Part shown: one piece after another, positions 47,188-56,555 of the stretch | Numbering within the stretch: position 1 is the stretch's first letter | Layout of the letters: the number at the start of each line of letters is the position of its first letter | Assembly: GCF_050016015.1 (NCBI RefSeq) | Contig: NZ_JBNHEQ010000053.1 | Location: 13,331-77,330 of the forward strand | Direction of reading: 5' to 3' | Length of the DNA stretch: 64,000 bases | DNA from: Trichodesmium sp002260545 | Lineage (GTDB): Bacteria > Cyanobacteriota > Cyanobacteriia > Cyanobacteriales > Microcoleaceae | Position numbers and translations under genes: made by a program | Notes under the pieces: model-generated | The model's input: only the letters and a program-made list of their open reading frames with translations | Database searches by the model: none | Told to the model about the DNA's origin: nothing

Positions 47188-47823
47188 CTACTTTTCTTCT
47201 TTTTGTTTGCGTTTCAGGGAAGTTGAACCTAAAGCACCTATGGCTAGTAAGCCTAGTATAGAAGTAGGTTCGGGTACTTCCTCAAACTCATATTTTAAAG
47301 TCATTTCTCCTGATACTTCGGAAAGATTAGAATCTAAAAAAGAGGCAATGCCATTGCTAAGGTCTCCAGTCGTAAAAAACTCTACAACCACATCGCCAAC
47401 AGAAGCTACATCTACAAATGCACTGAGGTTAAACATTTCCCAGTCTGTTATACTCAAATTTACAGTAACCCCATTATCTACTTGAGAATTGCTAACAAAA
47501 ACACTCTCTACATCAGACAGACCAGCAAATGCTCCATCACCAAACAAAGATAAGACAAAACTTCCTTCACAATCCTTGTAGAATGTACATAATTGTGCTG
47601 GGTCAAATGCTGAACCTGTAGCAGAGAAGTTATAGTCTAAAGAAACTCCTGTAAGGTTTCCTACAGAAGAGTCAAAGCCATCAAATGAGATTGAGCTAGA
47701 AAAATTTGTTACAGTTTGTTCTATAGTTGCTGCTTGAGCAGGAAGAACAGATGCTATTAAAGCTAGAGCTGATGCTAATCCTGTGGTAGTTAATCCAGAA
47801 GCAATTTATAGCTTTTTCAACAT
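47188..47823 (-). pseudogene. PEP-CTERM secreted protein with stop at codon 6
   Basis: From ATG 47823 the frame reads MLKKL, then TAA (47806-47808), then stays open to 47188. The rest is a typical exported protein: a signal sequence (GLASALALIASVLPAQA), a beta-rich domain (SISFDGFDSSVGNLTGVSLD, NGVTVNLSITDWEMFNLSAF) and a C-terminal PEP-CTERM signal (VPEPTSILGLLAIGALGSTS) with a KRKQKEEK tail. AGGAA lies before the ATG. No good alternative start exists between the TAA and the hydrophobic core. It is a nonsense mutation or a base-call error. Confidence 0.78.
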
Positions 47824-48692
47824 AATTAAATTTCCTGAGTTAAGATTGATTGCTTACAACATTAATCTAGCTCTACCCCCGAAATTTTCGCAATACTGAT
47901 GCGCCTAACTTTACAGAATCTTTAATTTTGTCTACGGTGTTTCTAGTTAGTTAAAATCAGTGGAATTAATTACTAGATAAAGGCTTGATATCTATAGCTA
48001 CGGCAAAAGTAATTATCAATTTTCGATGAAGTTAGACTAAACTTTCTGGATTTTATGGTTGAACAACTGTTTTATTACGGCTTCATATAAATTATAGAAA
48101 TTTTTATTGGTTAGTACATCTAGGAAATCTAGGAGTGATATAATAAAAGTTTGTATAAAAAATATTCTTCAGATAATGAAATTTTATTTGGTGTTGTGGA
48201 TTAACATAGCGATCTCTAGGTAGGTTACTACGGAAATCTTCAATTTGTAGCGAATTTGTGGCATGAAAATCGCTATCGCAAAGGGAAGTTAAAATTTGAG
48301 GGGTGACAAATTAAACTTTGGTCTCCTCTTTTACTTTTTTATAAGATGAAAAATGTAGGGACGTTCCATGGAACGTCCCTACGGGGTTGACTATATTAGT
48401 GCAATAGTAGGGGCGGGTTTTAGCGAAAATTTTCATGCTTACTCTAAGATTTATACAAACCCGCCCTAATGGGTGTGCATTAGATGTATCAGTTTACTAC
48501 AAGTTTTCCTCCTGACTCCTGACTCTTGTCTCCTGACTTCTCCTTTGCTAAAACGGTGCGTTACGACGGGTTGCTAAGTCTCTTTCCGAGTCTAAATTTT
48601 CGCCGTCTAACGCACCCTACAACTTCTAACGCACCCTACAACTTCTCCCTTCTTGCCTTCTTCCTTCTTCCCTCTTCCTTCTTCCTTCCAAC
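47824..48692. other. 870-bp intergenic region with palindromes
   Basis: 48355-48382 is a perfect 28-bp palindrome. A long-loop GTAGGGGCGGGTTTT/AAACCCGCCC pair (48410-48475) and CTTCTTCC repeats next to the carB stop are also present. No gene. Confidence 0.7.
48355..48382. repeat. 28-bp GTAGGG palindrome, TCCATGGA core
   Basis: A perfect palindrome identical to 26679-26706. Confidence 0.88.
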
Positions 48693-51600
48693 TTAATAAT
48701 AATTCTGTATCGCCTTCACCTCTAACACTTCCGACTTCAACGCTCGGATCGCCGCTGCCGTCGCTTTCGCCCCCGCAATAGTCGTAATTAACGGTATTTT
48801 ATAATCCAACGAACTCCGCCGAATTTTAATCCCATCAGCACGATCTTCTTCCCCTGAAGGAGTTGTAATAATTAACTGAATTACTCCATTTTTAATTCCA
48901 TCCAAAACATTAGGTCGCCCTTCATGCAACTTCAACGTCAAACCCACATCTAAACCATGCAAACACAATACCTTCCGAGTTCCTTCAGTTGCCACCACTT
49001 TCAAACCTAAGTCAATTAAATCTTTAACCACTGGTACAACTGCTTCCTTATGTCGATCGCTCATCGACACAAACACTGTTCCTTCTAAAGGTAATTTTTG
49101 CCCTGCGGATAACTGCGCTTTAGCAAAAGCTTTACCAAAGTCAACATCAATACCCATCGCTTCTCCAGTGGAACGCATTTCTGGTCCTAATAGTGTATCT
49201 GTACCGGGGAATTTAGCAAATGGTAACACTGCTTCTTTCACGGAAACGTGTTCGGGTATTTGTTCCTCTACAAAACCTAATTCTTCTAATTTTTTCCCAG
49301 ACATGACTCGTGATGCCATTTTTGCTAAAGGTGTTCCTATTGCTTTAGATACAAAAGGTACTGTTCGCGACGCGCGGGGGTTTGCTTCCAAAATATATAC
49401 CGTTTCCCCTTGTACCGCAAACTGGATATTCATTAACCCGATAACATTCAACGCTTTTGCCAGAGCAACAGTCCATTGGCGAATTGTTTCCACCGCAGCA
49501 GGAGCTAAAGTTTGATAAGGAATGGAACAAGCAGAGTCACCAGAATGAATACCCGCTTCTTCAATATGTTCCATGATGCCACCGATAACTACCTGACCTG
49601 TCGCATCAGCAATAGCATCCACATCTACCTCAATAGCATTTACCAAGAATTGGTCAATTAAAATGGGATGTTCTGGTTCCACCTGTACTGCAAACGTCAT
49701 ATAACGTTCTAACTCTTGGTCAGAATAAACAATTTCCATTGCTCGACCTCCCAAAACATAGGAAGGTCGCACCACAACCGGATAACCAATTTTCTGTGCA
49801 ACTGCTAACGCATCTTCAAAACTACGAGCGAGACCGTTTGCTGCTTGACGAATATCTAAATCTCGTAAAATCTTCTCAAACCGTTCCCGGTCTTCAGCAG
49901 TATCAATGGAGTCTGGGGAAGTACCCCAAATTTTGGTTTTACTTTCTACTTGCTCCAAATATTTTTGTAGAGGAAGAGCTAATTTTAGAGGTGTTTGTCC
50001 GCCAAACTGAACAATAATTCCTTCTGGGCTTTCCGCTTCAATAATATTCAGAACATCCTCTTTAGTCAAAGGTTCAAAATAGAGACGATCGCTCGTATCA
50101 TAGTCAGTCGATACAGTTTCCGGGTTAGAGTTAACCATTATTGTTTCAAACCCATCCTCTCCTAGAGCGTAACTTGCATGACAACAACAATAATCAAATT
50201 CTATTCCCTGACCAATACGGTTCGGTCCGCCTCCCAAAATCATTACTTTGCGTTTTTCAGAAGGCAAAACTTCTGAGTCTTCTTCATAAGTAGAATAATA
50301 GTAAGGAGTCAGCGCCTCAAATTCTGCTGCACAAGTATCCACCGTTTTATAAGCAGGTTTAACTCCCAAACTCAACCGATAACTTCTGACTTCATCCTCA
50401 TCACTCTTACTACAATAAGCAATTTGGCGATCGCTAAAACCTTGACGTTTAATATCCCACATCTGCTCTTTTGTCAATTCATTCAGAGGAATGCGCTTAA
50501 TCAATTTTTCTGTATCTATCAACTCCCGCAGTTTATCCAGAAACCAAATATCTATTCCAGTCAACTCATAAATTTCCTCTACAGTCATTCCCAACAACAA
50601 AGCATAACGAACTGTAAATACTCTCTCTGGGTTAGGTGTGCGTAACCCCGCTCGTACCTGTTCCAAACTTGGTAGCTTTTCCCAGCGATCGCCACCGAAA
50701 CCACCTCTACCCGTTTCCAAAGACCGCAAAGCTTTCTGAAAAGACTCCTGAAACGTCCGACCTATTGCCATTGCTTCCCCAACCGACTTCATCTGAGTAG
50801 TCAGCACTGGTTGGGAACCAGGAAATTTCTCAAAAGCAAACCTGGGAATTTTCGTAACCACATAATCAATAGTAGGTTCAAAACTCGCAGGCGTCTTTTT
50901 CGTAATATCATTCGGAATTTCATCGAGACTATAACCAACTGCCAACTTTGCAGCCATTTTCGCAATGGGAAAACCAGTTGCTTTTGACGCCAAAGCAGAA
51001 GAGCGACTCACCCGTGGGTTCATCTCAATCACAATAACATCCCCATTCACCGGGTTAACCGCAAACTGAATATTCGACCCCCCAGTTTCCACCCCTATTT
51101 CCCGAATAATTTTAATCGACGCATCTCGCAGTCGTTGATATTCCTTATCCGTCAAAGTTTGCGCCGGAGCAACAGTAATAGAATCTCCCGTATGTACCCC
51201 CATCGGGTCAATATTTTCAATTGAGCAAATAATCACCACATTATCCGCCAAATCTCGCATTACTTCCAATTCGTATTCCTTCCAACCAATTAGGGATTTT
51301 TCCACCAAAATTTGAGACACCGGACTAGCATCTATCCCTGCTTGTGCCATTACCTCATATTCTTCTTGGTTATAGGCAATACCGCCCCCAGTCCCTCCTA
51401 AAGTAAAAGCAGGACGAATAATTAGAGGATATGTTCCAATTTCTTGAGCGATCGCCTTGGCCTCTTCCCAATTACTAGCAATACCCGATGGACAAACTCC
51501 AATACCTATCCTGGCCATTGCTTCCTTAAACAATTGACGGTCTTCGGCCATTTCAATCGCAGGTAATTTTGCCCCAATTAATTCCACACCATATTTGGCT

Positions 51601-51923
51601 AAAGTGCCATTTTTTGCCAGAGAAACTGCTATATTTAAAGCAGTCTGACCACCCATTGTTGGTAATAGGGCATCTGGTCTTTCCTTTGCTATAACTTTTT
51701 CTACAAGTTCCGGCGTTAGAGGTTCAATGTAAGTCCGTTCGGCAATTTCTGGGTCTGTCATAATTGTGGCAGGATTGGAATTTACCAATACCACCTCAAA
51801 ACCCTCTTCCCTGAGAGCTTTACAAGCTTGAGTTCCACTATAATCAAATTCACAGGCTTGGCCAATAACAATCGGACCTGAACCAACCAGTAGGATTTTG
51901 CGTATATCTTGGCGTCGTGGCAT
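48693..51923 (-). CDS. carB: Carbamoyl-phosphate synthase large subunit
   Basis: Makes carbamoyl phosphate from bicarbonate, ATP and ammonia (from CarA) for arginine and pyrimidine synthesis. 1076 aa from ATG 51923 (MPRRQDIRKILLVGSGPIVI). The 38-codon upstream extension to 52037 has no family similarity. Two homologous halves each have a biotin-carboxylase-like N domain and ATP-grasp (QACEFDYSGTQACKALREEG; IEFDYCCCHASYALGEDGF), and a C-terminal MGS-like regulatory domain (VVATEGTRKVLCLHGLDVG) follows. Full length and intact. carA is not in the window. Confidence 0.97.
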   Translation of the reverse strand: MPRRQDIRKILLVGSGPIVIGQACEFDYSGTQACKALREEGFEVVLVNSNPATIMTDPEIAERTYIEPLTPELVEKVIAKERPDALLPTMGGQTALNIAVSLAKNGTLAKYGVELIGAKLPAIEMAEDRQLFKEAMARIGIGVCPSGIASNWEEAKAIAQEIGTYPLIIRPAFTLGGTGGGIAYNQEEYEVMAQAGIDASPVSQILVEKSLIGWKEYELEVMRDLADNVVIICSIENIDPMGVHTGDSITVAPAQTLTDKEYQRLRDASIKIIREIGVETGGSNIQFAVNPVNGDVIVIEMNPRVSRSSALASKATGFPIAKMAAKLAVGYSLDEIPNDITKKTPASFEPTIDYVVTKIPRFAFEKFPGSQPVLTTQMKSVGEAMAIGRTFQESFQKALRSLETGRGGFGGDRWEKLPSLEQVRAGLRTPNPERVFTVRYALLLGMTVEEIYELTGIDIWFLDKLRELIDTEKLIKRIPLNELTKEQMWDIKRQGFSDRQIAYCSKSDEDEVRSYRLSLGVKPAYKTVDTCAAEFEALTPYYYSTYEEDSEVLPSEKRKVMILGGGPNRIGQGIEFDYCCCHASYALGEDGFETIMVNSNPETVSTDYDTSDRLYFEPLTKEDVLNIIEAESPEGIIVQFGGQTPLKLALPLQKYLEQVESKTKIWGTSPDSIDTAEDRERFEKILRDLDIRQAANGLARSFEDALAVAQKIGYPVVVRPSYVLGGRAMEIVYSDQELERYMTFAVQVEPEHPILIDQFLVNAIEVDVDAIADATGQVVIGGIMEHIEEAGIHSGDSACSIPYQTLAPAAVETIRQWTVALAKALNVIGLMNIQFAVQGETVYILEANPRASRTVPFVSKAIGTPLAKMASRVMSGKKLEELGFVEEQIPEHVSVKEAVLPFAKFPGTDTLLGPEMRSTGEAMGIDVDFGKAFAKAQLSAGQKLPLEGTVFVSMSDRHKEAVVPVVKDLIDLGLKVVATEGTRKVLCLHGLDVGLTLKLHEGRPNVLDGIKNGVIQLIITTPSGEEDRADGIKIRRSSLDYKIPLITTIAGAKATAAAIRALKSEVLEVKAIQNYY

Positions 51924-52037
51924 AGATTTATTTGTATTTGTTTGAGAATTAAGACTTAATCCAAAGTATTTTAATGGTTGGGATAGTGGTTGTGTTATTA
52001 TATACAGACCAATTTTATATTTGATTGTTAAAACCAT

Positions 52038-52696
52038 TTAGGTGTCAGCCATCAGCCATTACTTAGAATATTAGGTTATTTCCAATTTTGAATTTGCAGC
52101 AAAACTGATAGATAATCTTTCAACAATTAATAATTGATAATGGATAATTGATAATTACCTCTACTTAAAAGTAAGAGGATTTAATAAAAGGAAAATAAAT
52201 TTATTGTTTCTCTTGAAATAGAACGCTTTATACCTTAATTTTTCGGTAAGCATTAAGCCATTAGCTCTTAGCTATCACCTAATTAATTTCTAGTGTTTTA
52301 TCAGTAAGAATCATAATAAAATTTAGTTAGGCTTTTTGAATTTTATAGAAACAGAAGCATAGTTCAATAATTAATAATTAATAATTAATAATTAGGGCTT
52401 GCTGAATAAATATCAAAGCATTTACAGGCAAAGGTTTTAGCCTGTAATAGTCTTTCAAAAATACCTGGTTTTCAGCTATTCTGGCTCAAAAAGCTAGTAT
52501 TTTGGGGGTAGAGTTAGGCAAAAAAATTCTCCCCTACTCCACTACTCCTACACTCTCCTACTGCTTAAAAAAGACTTTTTCAGCAAACCCTAATTACCTC
52601 TCCCTTTTAGGGATAAGATTGGCTAAAAGGAATTTTTTTTCTGTTTTATACATGAATAAAGAGGCTTTATACCTTGATTTTTCGGTAAATAAAAAA
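52038..52696. other. Repeat region upstream of the Imm17-like gene
   Basis: Two reverse-oriented copies of the ~110-bp repeat (about 52130-52250 and 52600-52690), TAATTAATAATTAATAAT repeats and a CCCCTACTCC STRR. The second copy ends at the ATG of the next gene. Confidence 0.75.
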
Positions 52697-52921
52697 ATGG
52701 AGAATCCAGTAATTTTAATAGTCTATTTTGCATTGGGTACTTACTTAATCTGTGCTGCAATCTTTAATTGGAACTGGTTTATGAACTCTCATAAAGCCAG
52801 ATTTGTAGCCAGATTTGTTGAAAATTTATTTGGTAGAGAAGGGGTAAGGTTATATTATCTAATACTAGGAATATTTTTTTTTGCTCATGCCATGGATAAT
52901 TCCATTTTTTCTCAAAAATAA
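52697..52921 (+). CDS. Imm17-like small membrane protein
   Basis: 74 aa. Two TM helices (ILIVYFALGTYLICAAIF and LYYLILGIFFFAHAM) flank a loop with NWNWFMNSHKARFVARFVEN and LFGREGVR. This resembles the immunity-17 family, small membrane proteins linked to polymorphic toxin systems. No toxin gene is adjacent, so it is orphaned here or has another role. I take ATG 52697 (MENPVILIVY). The frame is open to 52502, but the extension is translated dispersed repeat. No clear Shine-Dalgarno is visible. Confidence 0.6.
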   Translation: MENPVILIVYFALGTYLICAAIFNWNWFMNSHKARFVARFVENLFGREGVRLYYLILGIFFFAHAMDNSIFSQK

Positions 52922-53375
52922 ATTTATATAAATAATTAAATTGACTATTGAGCTTTGCTGATTGGGTCATTTCAGTTATCAGTTTGCTACGCACATGAAA
53001 AGACTCATAAGGTCGTAACTTCGTTTTTTCGTATAGGGAATGCTCCGCTTTCCATGTCGGCGACAGCCGAAAACAGTACCTCTGGCACTCACCGAGAGGC
53101 TTGACATCAGGAATATTCTCTTTTTTTATCCCCTATCCAAGGGGAGGCTTTAGACTTTTTTTTCTGGTAATAATATTCAATCTTTGATACAATTTATAAC
53201 TATAGTTTTTTTCTCTGAATTCAGAAGTCAGAATTCTGAATTCTTTCTCGATAAAATATAAGATGAAAATAACAAATTTCAGTATTTCAAGCCTTTTATT
53301 TCAGTAGAAGGTGCTGATAACTGATAACTGATAACTGATAACTGATAATTGATAACTGATAATTGATAAAAAGAT
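52922..53375. other. Intergenic with CTGATAA repeats
   Basis: Dispersed fragments (GGGAATGCTCCGCTTTCCATG at about 53036) and an array of CTGATAA/TTGATAA heptamers (53315-53370) ending directly at the next start codon. Confidence 0.75.
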
Positions 53376-53627
53376 ATGCCAAGAAATCCTGATGAATTTG
53401 CGATACACCTAATATTAGAAGGTGGCGCTCGTGAAGAAGTACGTTTTCTTTCTCTTAAAGATTTTCAAACCTGGTATAGTGGCGTTGTAGTTCCCAAGCA
53501 TGACTCTCAAGAATTTGTCAATGTACCTATTAAGACTATTCAAGGAGAATATATGGTAGTTCGCCCTTCTGCTATAATTGCCATTCGGGTTGAACCTATA
53601 TTTAATTCTAGTGTTGAAAGATATTAA
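53376..53627 (+). CDS. Conserved cyanobacterial hypothetical, 83 aa
   Basis: A small soluble protein (MPRNPDEFAIHLILEGGARE start) with a beta-rich pattern (EEVRFLSLKDFQTWYSGVV, GEYMVVRPSAIIAIRVEP). The stop codon abuts the ATG of the ROK kinase gene, so the two are almost certainly co-transcribed and perhaps translationally coupled. The function is unknown. The upstream leader is an array of CTGATAA repeats. Confidence 0.75.
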   Translation: MPRNPDEFAIHLILEGGAREEVRFLSLKDFQTWYSGVVVPKHDSQEFVNVPIKTIQGEYMVVRPSAIIAIRVEPIFNSSVERY

Positions 53628-54539
53628 ATGAATCCTCTGGTAATAGGTATTGATATAGGGGGAACGGCAATTAAACTGGGAGTTTTTGCTAAAGATGGAG
53701 TTTGTCATAAATCTTTAACTGTGCCAACTCCTCAACCTGCCACCCCAAAAGCAGTTATTAAGGTAATAGAAGAAACAATATCTGTTCTAAGAAAAGAACC
53801 TCAGCTAGACAATTTAGGAGCTATACAAGGAATAGGTATTGGAGTACCAGGCCCTGTTGATGCTGAAGGTATAATTTCTAGGATAGCAATAAACTTGGTT
53901 GATTGGCAAGAGGTTCCTCTAGCCGAATTGTTGGAGGAAAAGACTGGTTTACCAGTAGTCATTGCTAATGATGCTAATTGTGCTGCTTTAGGAGAAGCTT
54001 GGCTCGGTGCGGGTAGTCAGTTTAAAAATATGATTATGCTGACCCTGGGTACGGGTGTCGGAGGAGCGATTATTTTGGATGGCCAATTATTTGTAGGTCA
54101 TCAAGGTGCTGCCGGAGAGTTAGGGTTAATAACTTTAAACCCTGATGGACCGGAATGTAATAGTGGTAATAATGGTTCTTTAGAACAATATGTTTCTGTT
54201 CAAGCGGTTCGTCGAGATACAGGAAAAGAACCTTTAGAATTAGCTAATTTAGCTTTAGCTGGAGATAAGTTTGCCCTAGAATTTTGGCAAAACTACGGAC
54301 GATTTTTAGGAGTAGGGTTGACAAGTTTAATTTATATTTTAACTCCAGAAGCAATAATTATTGGAGGTGGAATAAGTGCTGCTTCAGAACTTTTTTTTCC
54401 TGCAACTAAGGCAGAAATTGAGCGACGAGTTCTTTTTAGTTCTTCTTTAAACTTACAATTATTAACTGCTAAATTGGGTAATCAAGCTGGTATTGTGGGA
54501 GCTGCTAAATTAGCTTTAACTAAGTTTTTAGATCAATGA
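53628..54539 (+). CDS. ROK-family sugar kinase (glucokinase-like)
   Basis: 303 aa with a ROK-type nucleotide-binding fold. The N-terminal phosphate loop GIDIGGTAIKLGVF is at residues 6-19, then GIGIGVPGPVD, NDANCAALGEAWLGAG (catalytic Asp) and MLTLGTGVGGAIILDGQLFV. The usual ROK zinc motif C-x-C-G-x2-GC-x-E reads CNSGNNGSLE here, so two of its three cysteines are Ser. The H of GHQGAAGELG is kept. It likely phosphorylates glucose or a related hexose. A Glk-type glucokinase is also encoded at 19290. It is the second gene of a two-gene unit. Confidence 0.9.
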   Translation: MNPLVIGIDIGGTAIKLGVFAKDGVCHKSLTVPTPQPATPKAVIKVIEETISVLRKEPQLDNLGAIQGIGIGVPGPVDAEGIISRIAINLVDWQEVPLAELLEEKTGLPVVIANDANCAALGEAWLGAGSQFKNMIMLTLGTGVGGAIILDGQLFVGHQGAAGELGLITLNPDGPECNSGNNGSLEQYVSVQAVRRDTGKEPLELANLALAGDKFALEFWQNYGRFLGVGLTSLIYILTPEAIIIGGGISAASELFFPATKAEIERRVLFSSSLNLQLLTAKLGNQAGIVGAAKLALTKFLDQ

Positions 54540-54999
54540 TTTGAGAGTTGTGAGGTAAGCGTTCAGCTATTAGCACGAAACATTTTATCTGGAATTTTGG
54601 CAAACAGTATTGAATTAGAGTATGAGGGTTAGTTAGTAGGGAATAGGGATAATTTTAAGGGATTTTTAGTCAGAGAATTTTCTCTCAATCTCTTAATAAT
54701 AATTATTTTGAAAAAGGTAATTAGCCGTTTTGCTGCGCAACATCAAAGGCGGTAGTCTTGTGGCATCCAATAGAGTGATAGATAAAACCTGAATGGTTAG
54801 ATTTTGGGAAAAATATCATAGAGAATAGGATATGCTTAATTAATAATAACTAAGTTATAGCACTATGCAAATAGGTTAGGACATTTATAAATGCTCACAC
54901 TGACTCAGAGATTACTTTTGACTTTTGAATGCATGACTTTTAACTTGCGCGTAGCGCTATAGGTGGAGTTAACATCAAGTATATTACTATCAAATTTTC
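54540..54999. other. Intergenic, no gene seen
   Basis: AT-rich with scattered dispersed repeat fragments (TATAGCACTATGCAAATAGG near 54856). Confidence 0.6.
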
Positions 55000-55428
55000 T
55001 TATGGTAAAGAATACCCAGTTACTTTATTGATAAATTCTGAAACTTTTTTATAAGCTTCTGGGTCACTATTGGGGTTAATAATAACATCTTTTGTACTAT
55101 CTGGTAGCCAGAAAGTTATCCTACCATTAGGTTCCCAAGCAAATGTAGTAATACAACTTAAATTTATCAACCATTCATGGCGATCATAAATAATTTTTAC
55201 CCAAAATTCATTATGAGTTTCATACCCTATTTCGATCTTTTTTTTAATATATTCTAGAACTAACTGATAGTCATGTTCGGAATTTTGCTGATTTAATATA
55301 ATTGGCTGACTGCTATTTGGCAACCAAAAAGTTATCCGCTTATTTTGCTGACAAGAAAAAGCAGTAATACTGTCAAGATCGATCAAGTATATACTTCTTT
55401 CATAATTTATTTTAATCCAGTAGGCCAC
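55000..55428 (-). CDS. Two-repeat hypothetical protein, 142 aa
   Basis: The protein is an internal duplication. Residues about 3-68 (YWIKINYERSIYLIDLDSIT, RITFWLPNSSQPIILN) and about 74-140 (FWVKIIYDRHEWLINLSCIT, GRITFWLPDSTKDVIIN) are clearly homologous. Each unit is a beta-rich module with conserved W-x-K-I-x-Y-(E/D)-R, D/N-L and RITFWLP. It resembles a small strand-rich (PH/SH3-like) domain, but I cannot name a family. No signal peptide is seen. It stands alone. Confidence 0.65.
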   Translation of the reverse strand: MAYWIKINYERSIYLIDLDSITAFSCQQNKRITFWLPNSSQPIILNQQNSEHDYQLVLEYIKKKIEIGYETHNEFWVKIIYDRHEWLINLSCITTFAWEPNGRITFWLPDSTKDVIINPNSDPEAYKKVSEFINKVTGYSLP

Positions 55429-56134
55429 AGGACCCCCTCAAAGCTTTGATTTCTTGCATTTCCCCACATCCTGCAAGTTACCCTAAAAGTCTGATAAACA
55501 TTATTTATTTACCCTTGATATTGTTACTCACTACCCAATGAAAAAGATTTCTTCTTTAAGAAAATGTTAGCAGAAGCTTCAACCTAAAAATCTTATCAAG
55601 AAACTAAGATTTTAGGCGGAGATAAATGTCAAGCATTGAATTAACTGTAGTCATACCTCCTTTGTTTCTGTAGTTAGGTATTCTGGATCTGTCTTTGATT
55701 TTCTCTTATTTATAAGCTTTAAAGAGACCATAATAATATTCAAATAATTCAGCTACAATTATGAGTTTTTTTGTGCTGCAAGTGAGATGTCAAACTTGAG
55801 AGTGATTATTGTTTAGGATATGCTTACAAATAGCTCTTCCAATTCATTTGAGATAGGTATCTCTATCATTTTCCTCTTTGTTTTTGAAACTTCTTACTTC
55901 TTCCTTTTTCCCTCTTACTCACTTGTACCATTTTTAATAAGCATTTATAAAATTTTTATAATAACATATAGCAATTCTAAATTGGTCGTGACAAACCAAA
56001 AAGTAGATAAAAAAACTGAAACTCTTGCCTGTTCCCTATTCCCTGTTCCCTGTTCCCTAAAAGCAGTAAGACTTTTATACACAACTGAAATATAATTGCT
56101 ATAGCAATTATATTTCAGTTGTAAGATTTTACTG

Positions 56135-56162
56135 GTAGGGGCAATTCGCTAATCGCCCGTAC
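56135..56162. repeat. Diverged 28-bp GTAGGG palindrome
   Basis: Half-site GTAGGGGCAATTCG against CTAATCGCCCGTAC, about three mismatched pairs; the length is still 28 bp. Confidence 0.7.
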
Positions 56163-56251
56163 AAGATTCAGGAGTCAGCAGTCAAAATATAAAAGGATTT
56201 TGATTTATCTTAATTGTTCTTAAATTCTATCACAATCATTCCTAATTACTA

Positions 56252-56366
56252 TATAGCAATTCCCATAATGGTGAGGTACAAAATTCTAATTTTGAGGGAA
56301 CAGGGTATAGGGAGTAATAAAAAGATAAAAACATAACTGTACTTCACCAGGTTGGGAAACGCTATA
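56252..56366. repeat. Foldback element, sibling of 24757-24892
   Basis: Arms TATAGCAATTCCCA..GAGGTAC and GTACTTCACC..GGGAAACGCTATA (about 28 bp each) enclose GGGAACAGGGTATAGGG. Confidence 0.72.
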
Positions 56367-56555
56367 ACAAGTTTAGTAGTCTAACCTAAATAACTTCTTC
56401 GTTTTTATCCCCTAATTCAAATACGGGGACTTTCAACGGATGCTTTCTCTAAAATAAATATTAGTTTGCTTCAAGCTCTTAAAGTTAATAAAAACAATCC
56501 ATAAATAAATATGCTGAAAAAAGACTATTTTACCAAATATTTAGACTTGTTATAA

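Larger units (their letters stand above)
55429..56555. other. 1.1-kb intergenic region, repeats only
   Basis: No convincing gene. It contains a diverged 28-bp palindrome (56135-56162), STRRs (CCCTGTT near 56032-56058) and a foldback element (56252-56366). Confidence 0.65.

Noticed and set aside
51924..52037. N-terminal extension of carB
   Set aside because: No family similarity; MPRRQDIRKILLVGSGP at 51923 is the normal start.
55820..56095. 91-aa ORF
   Set aside because: Its C-terminus (LACSLFPVPCSLKAV) is translated STRR and the rest is low-complexity hydrophobic sequence.
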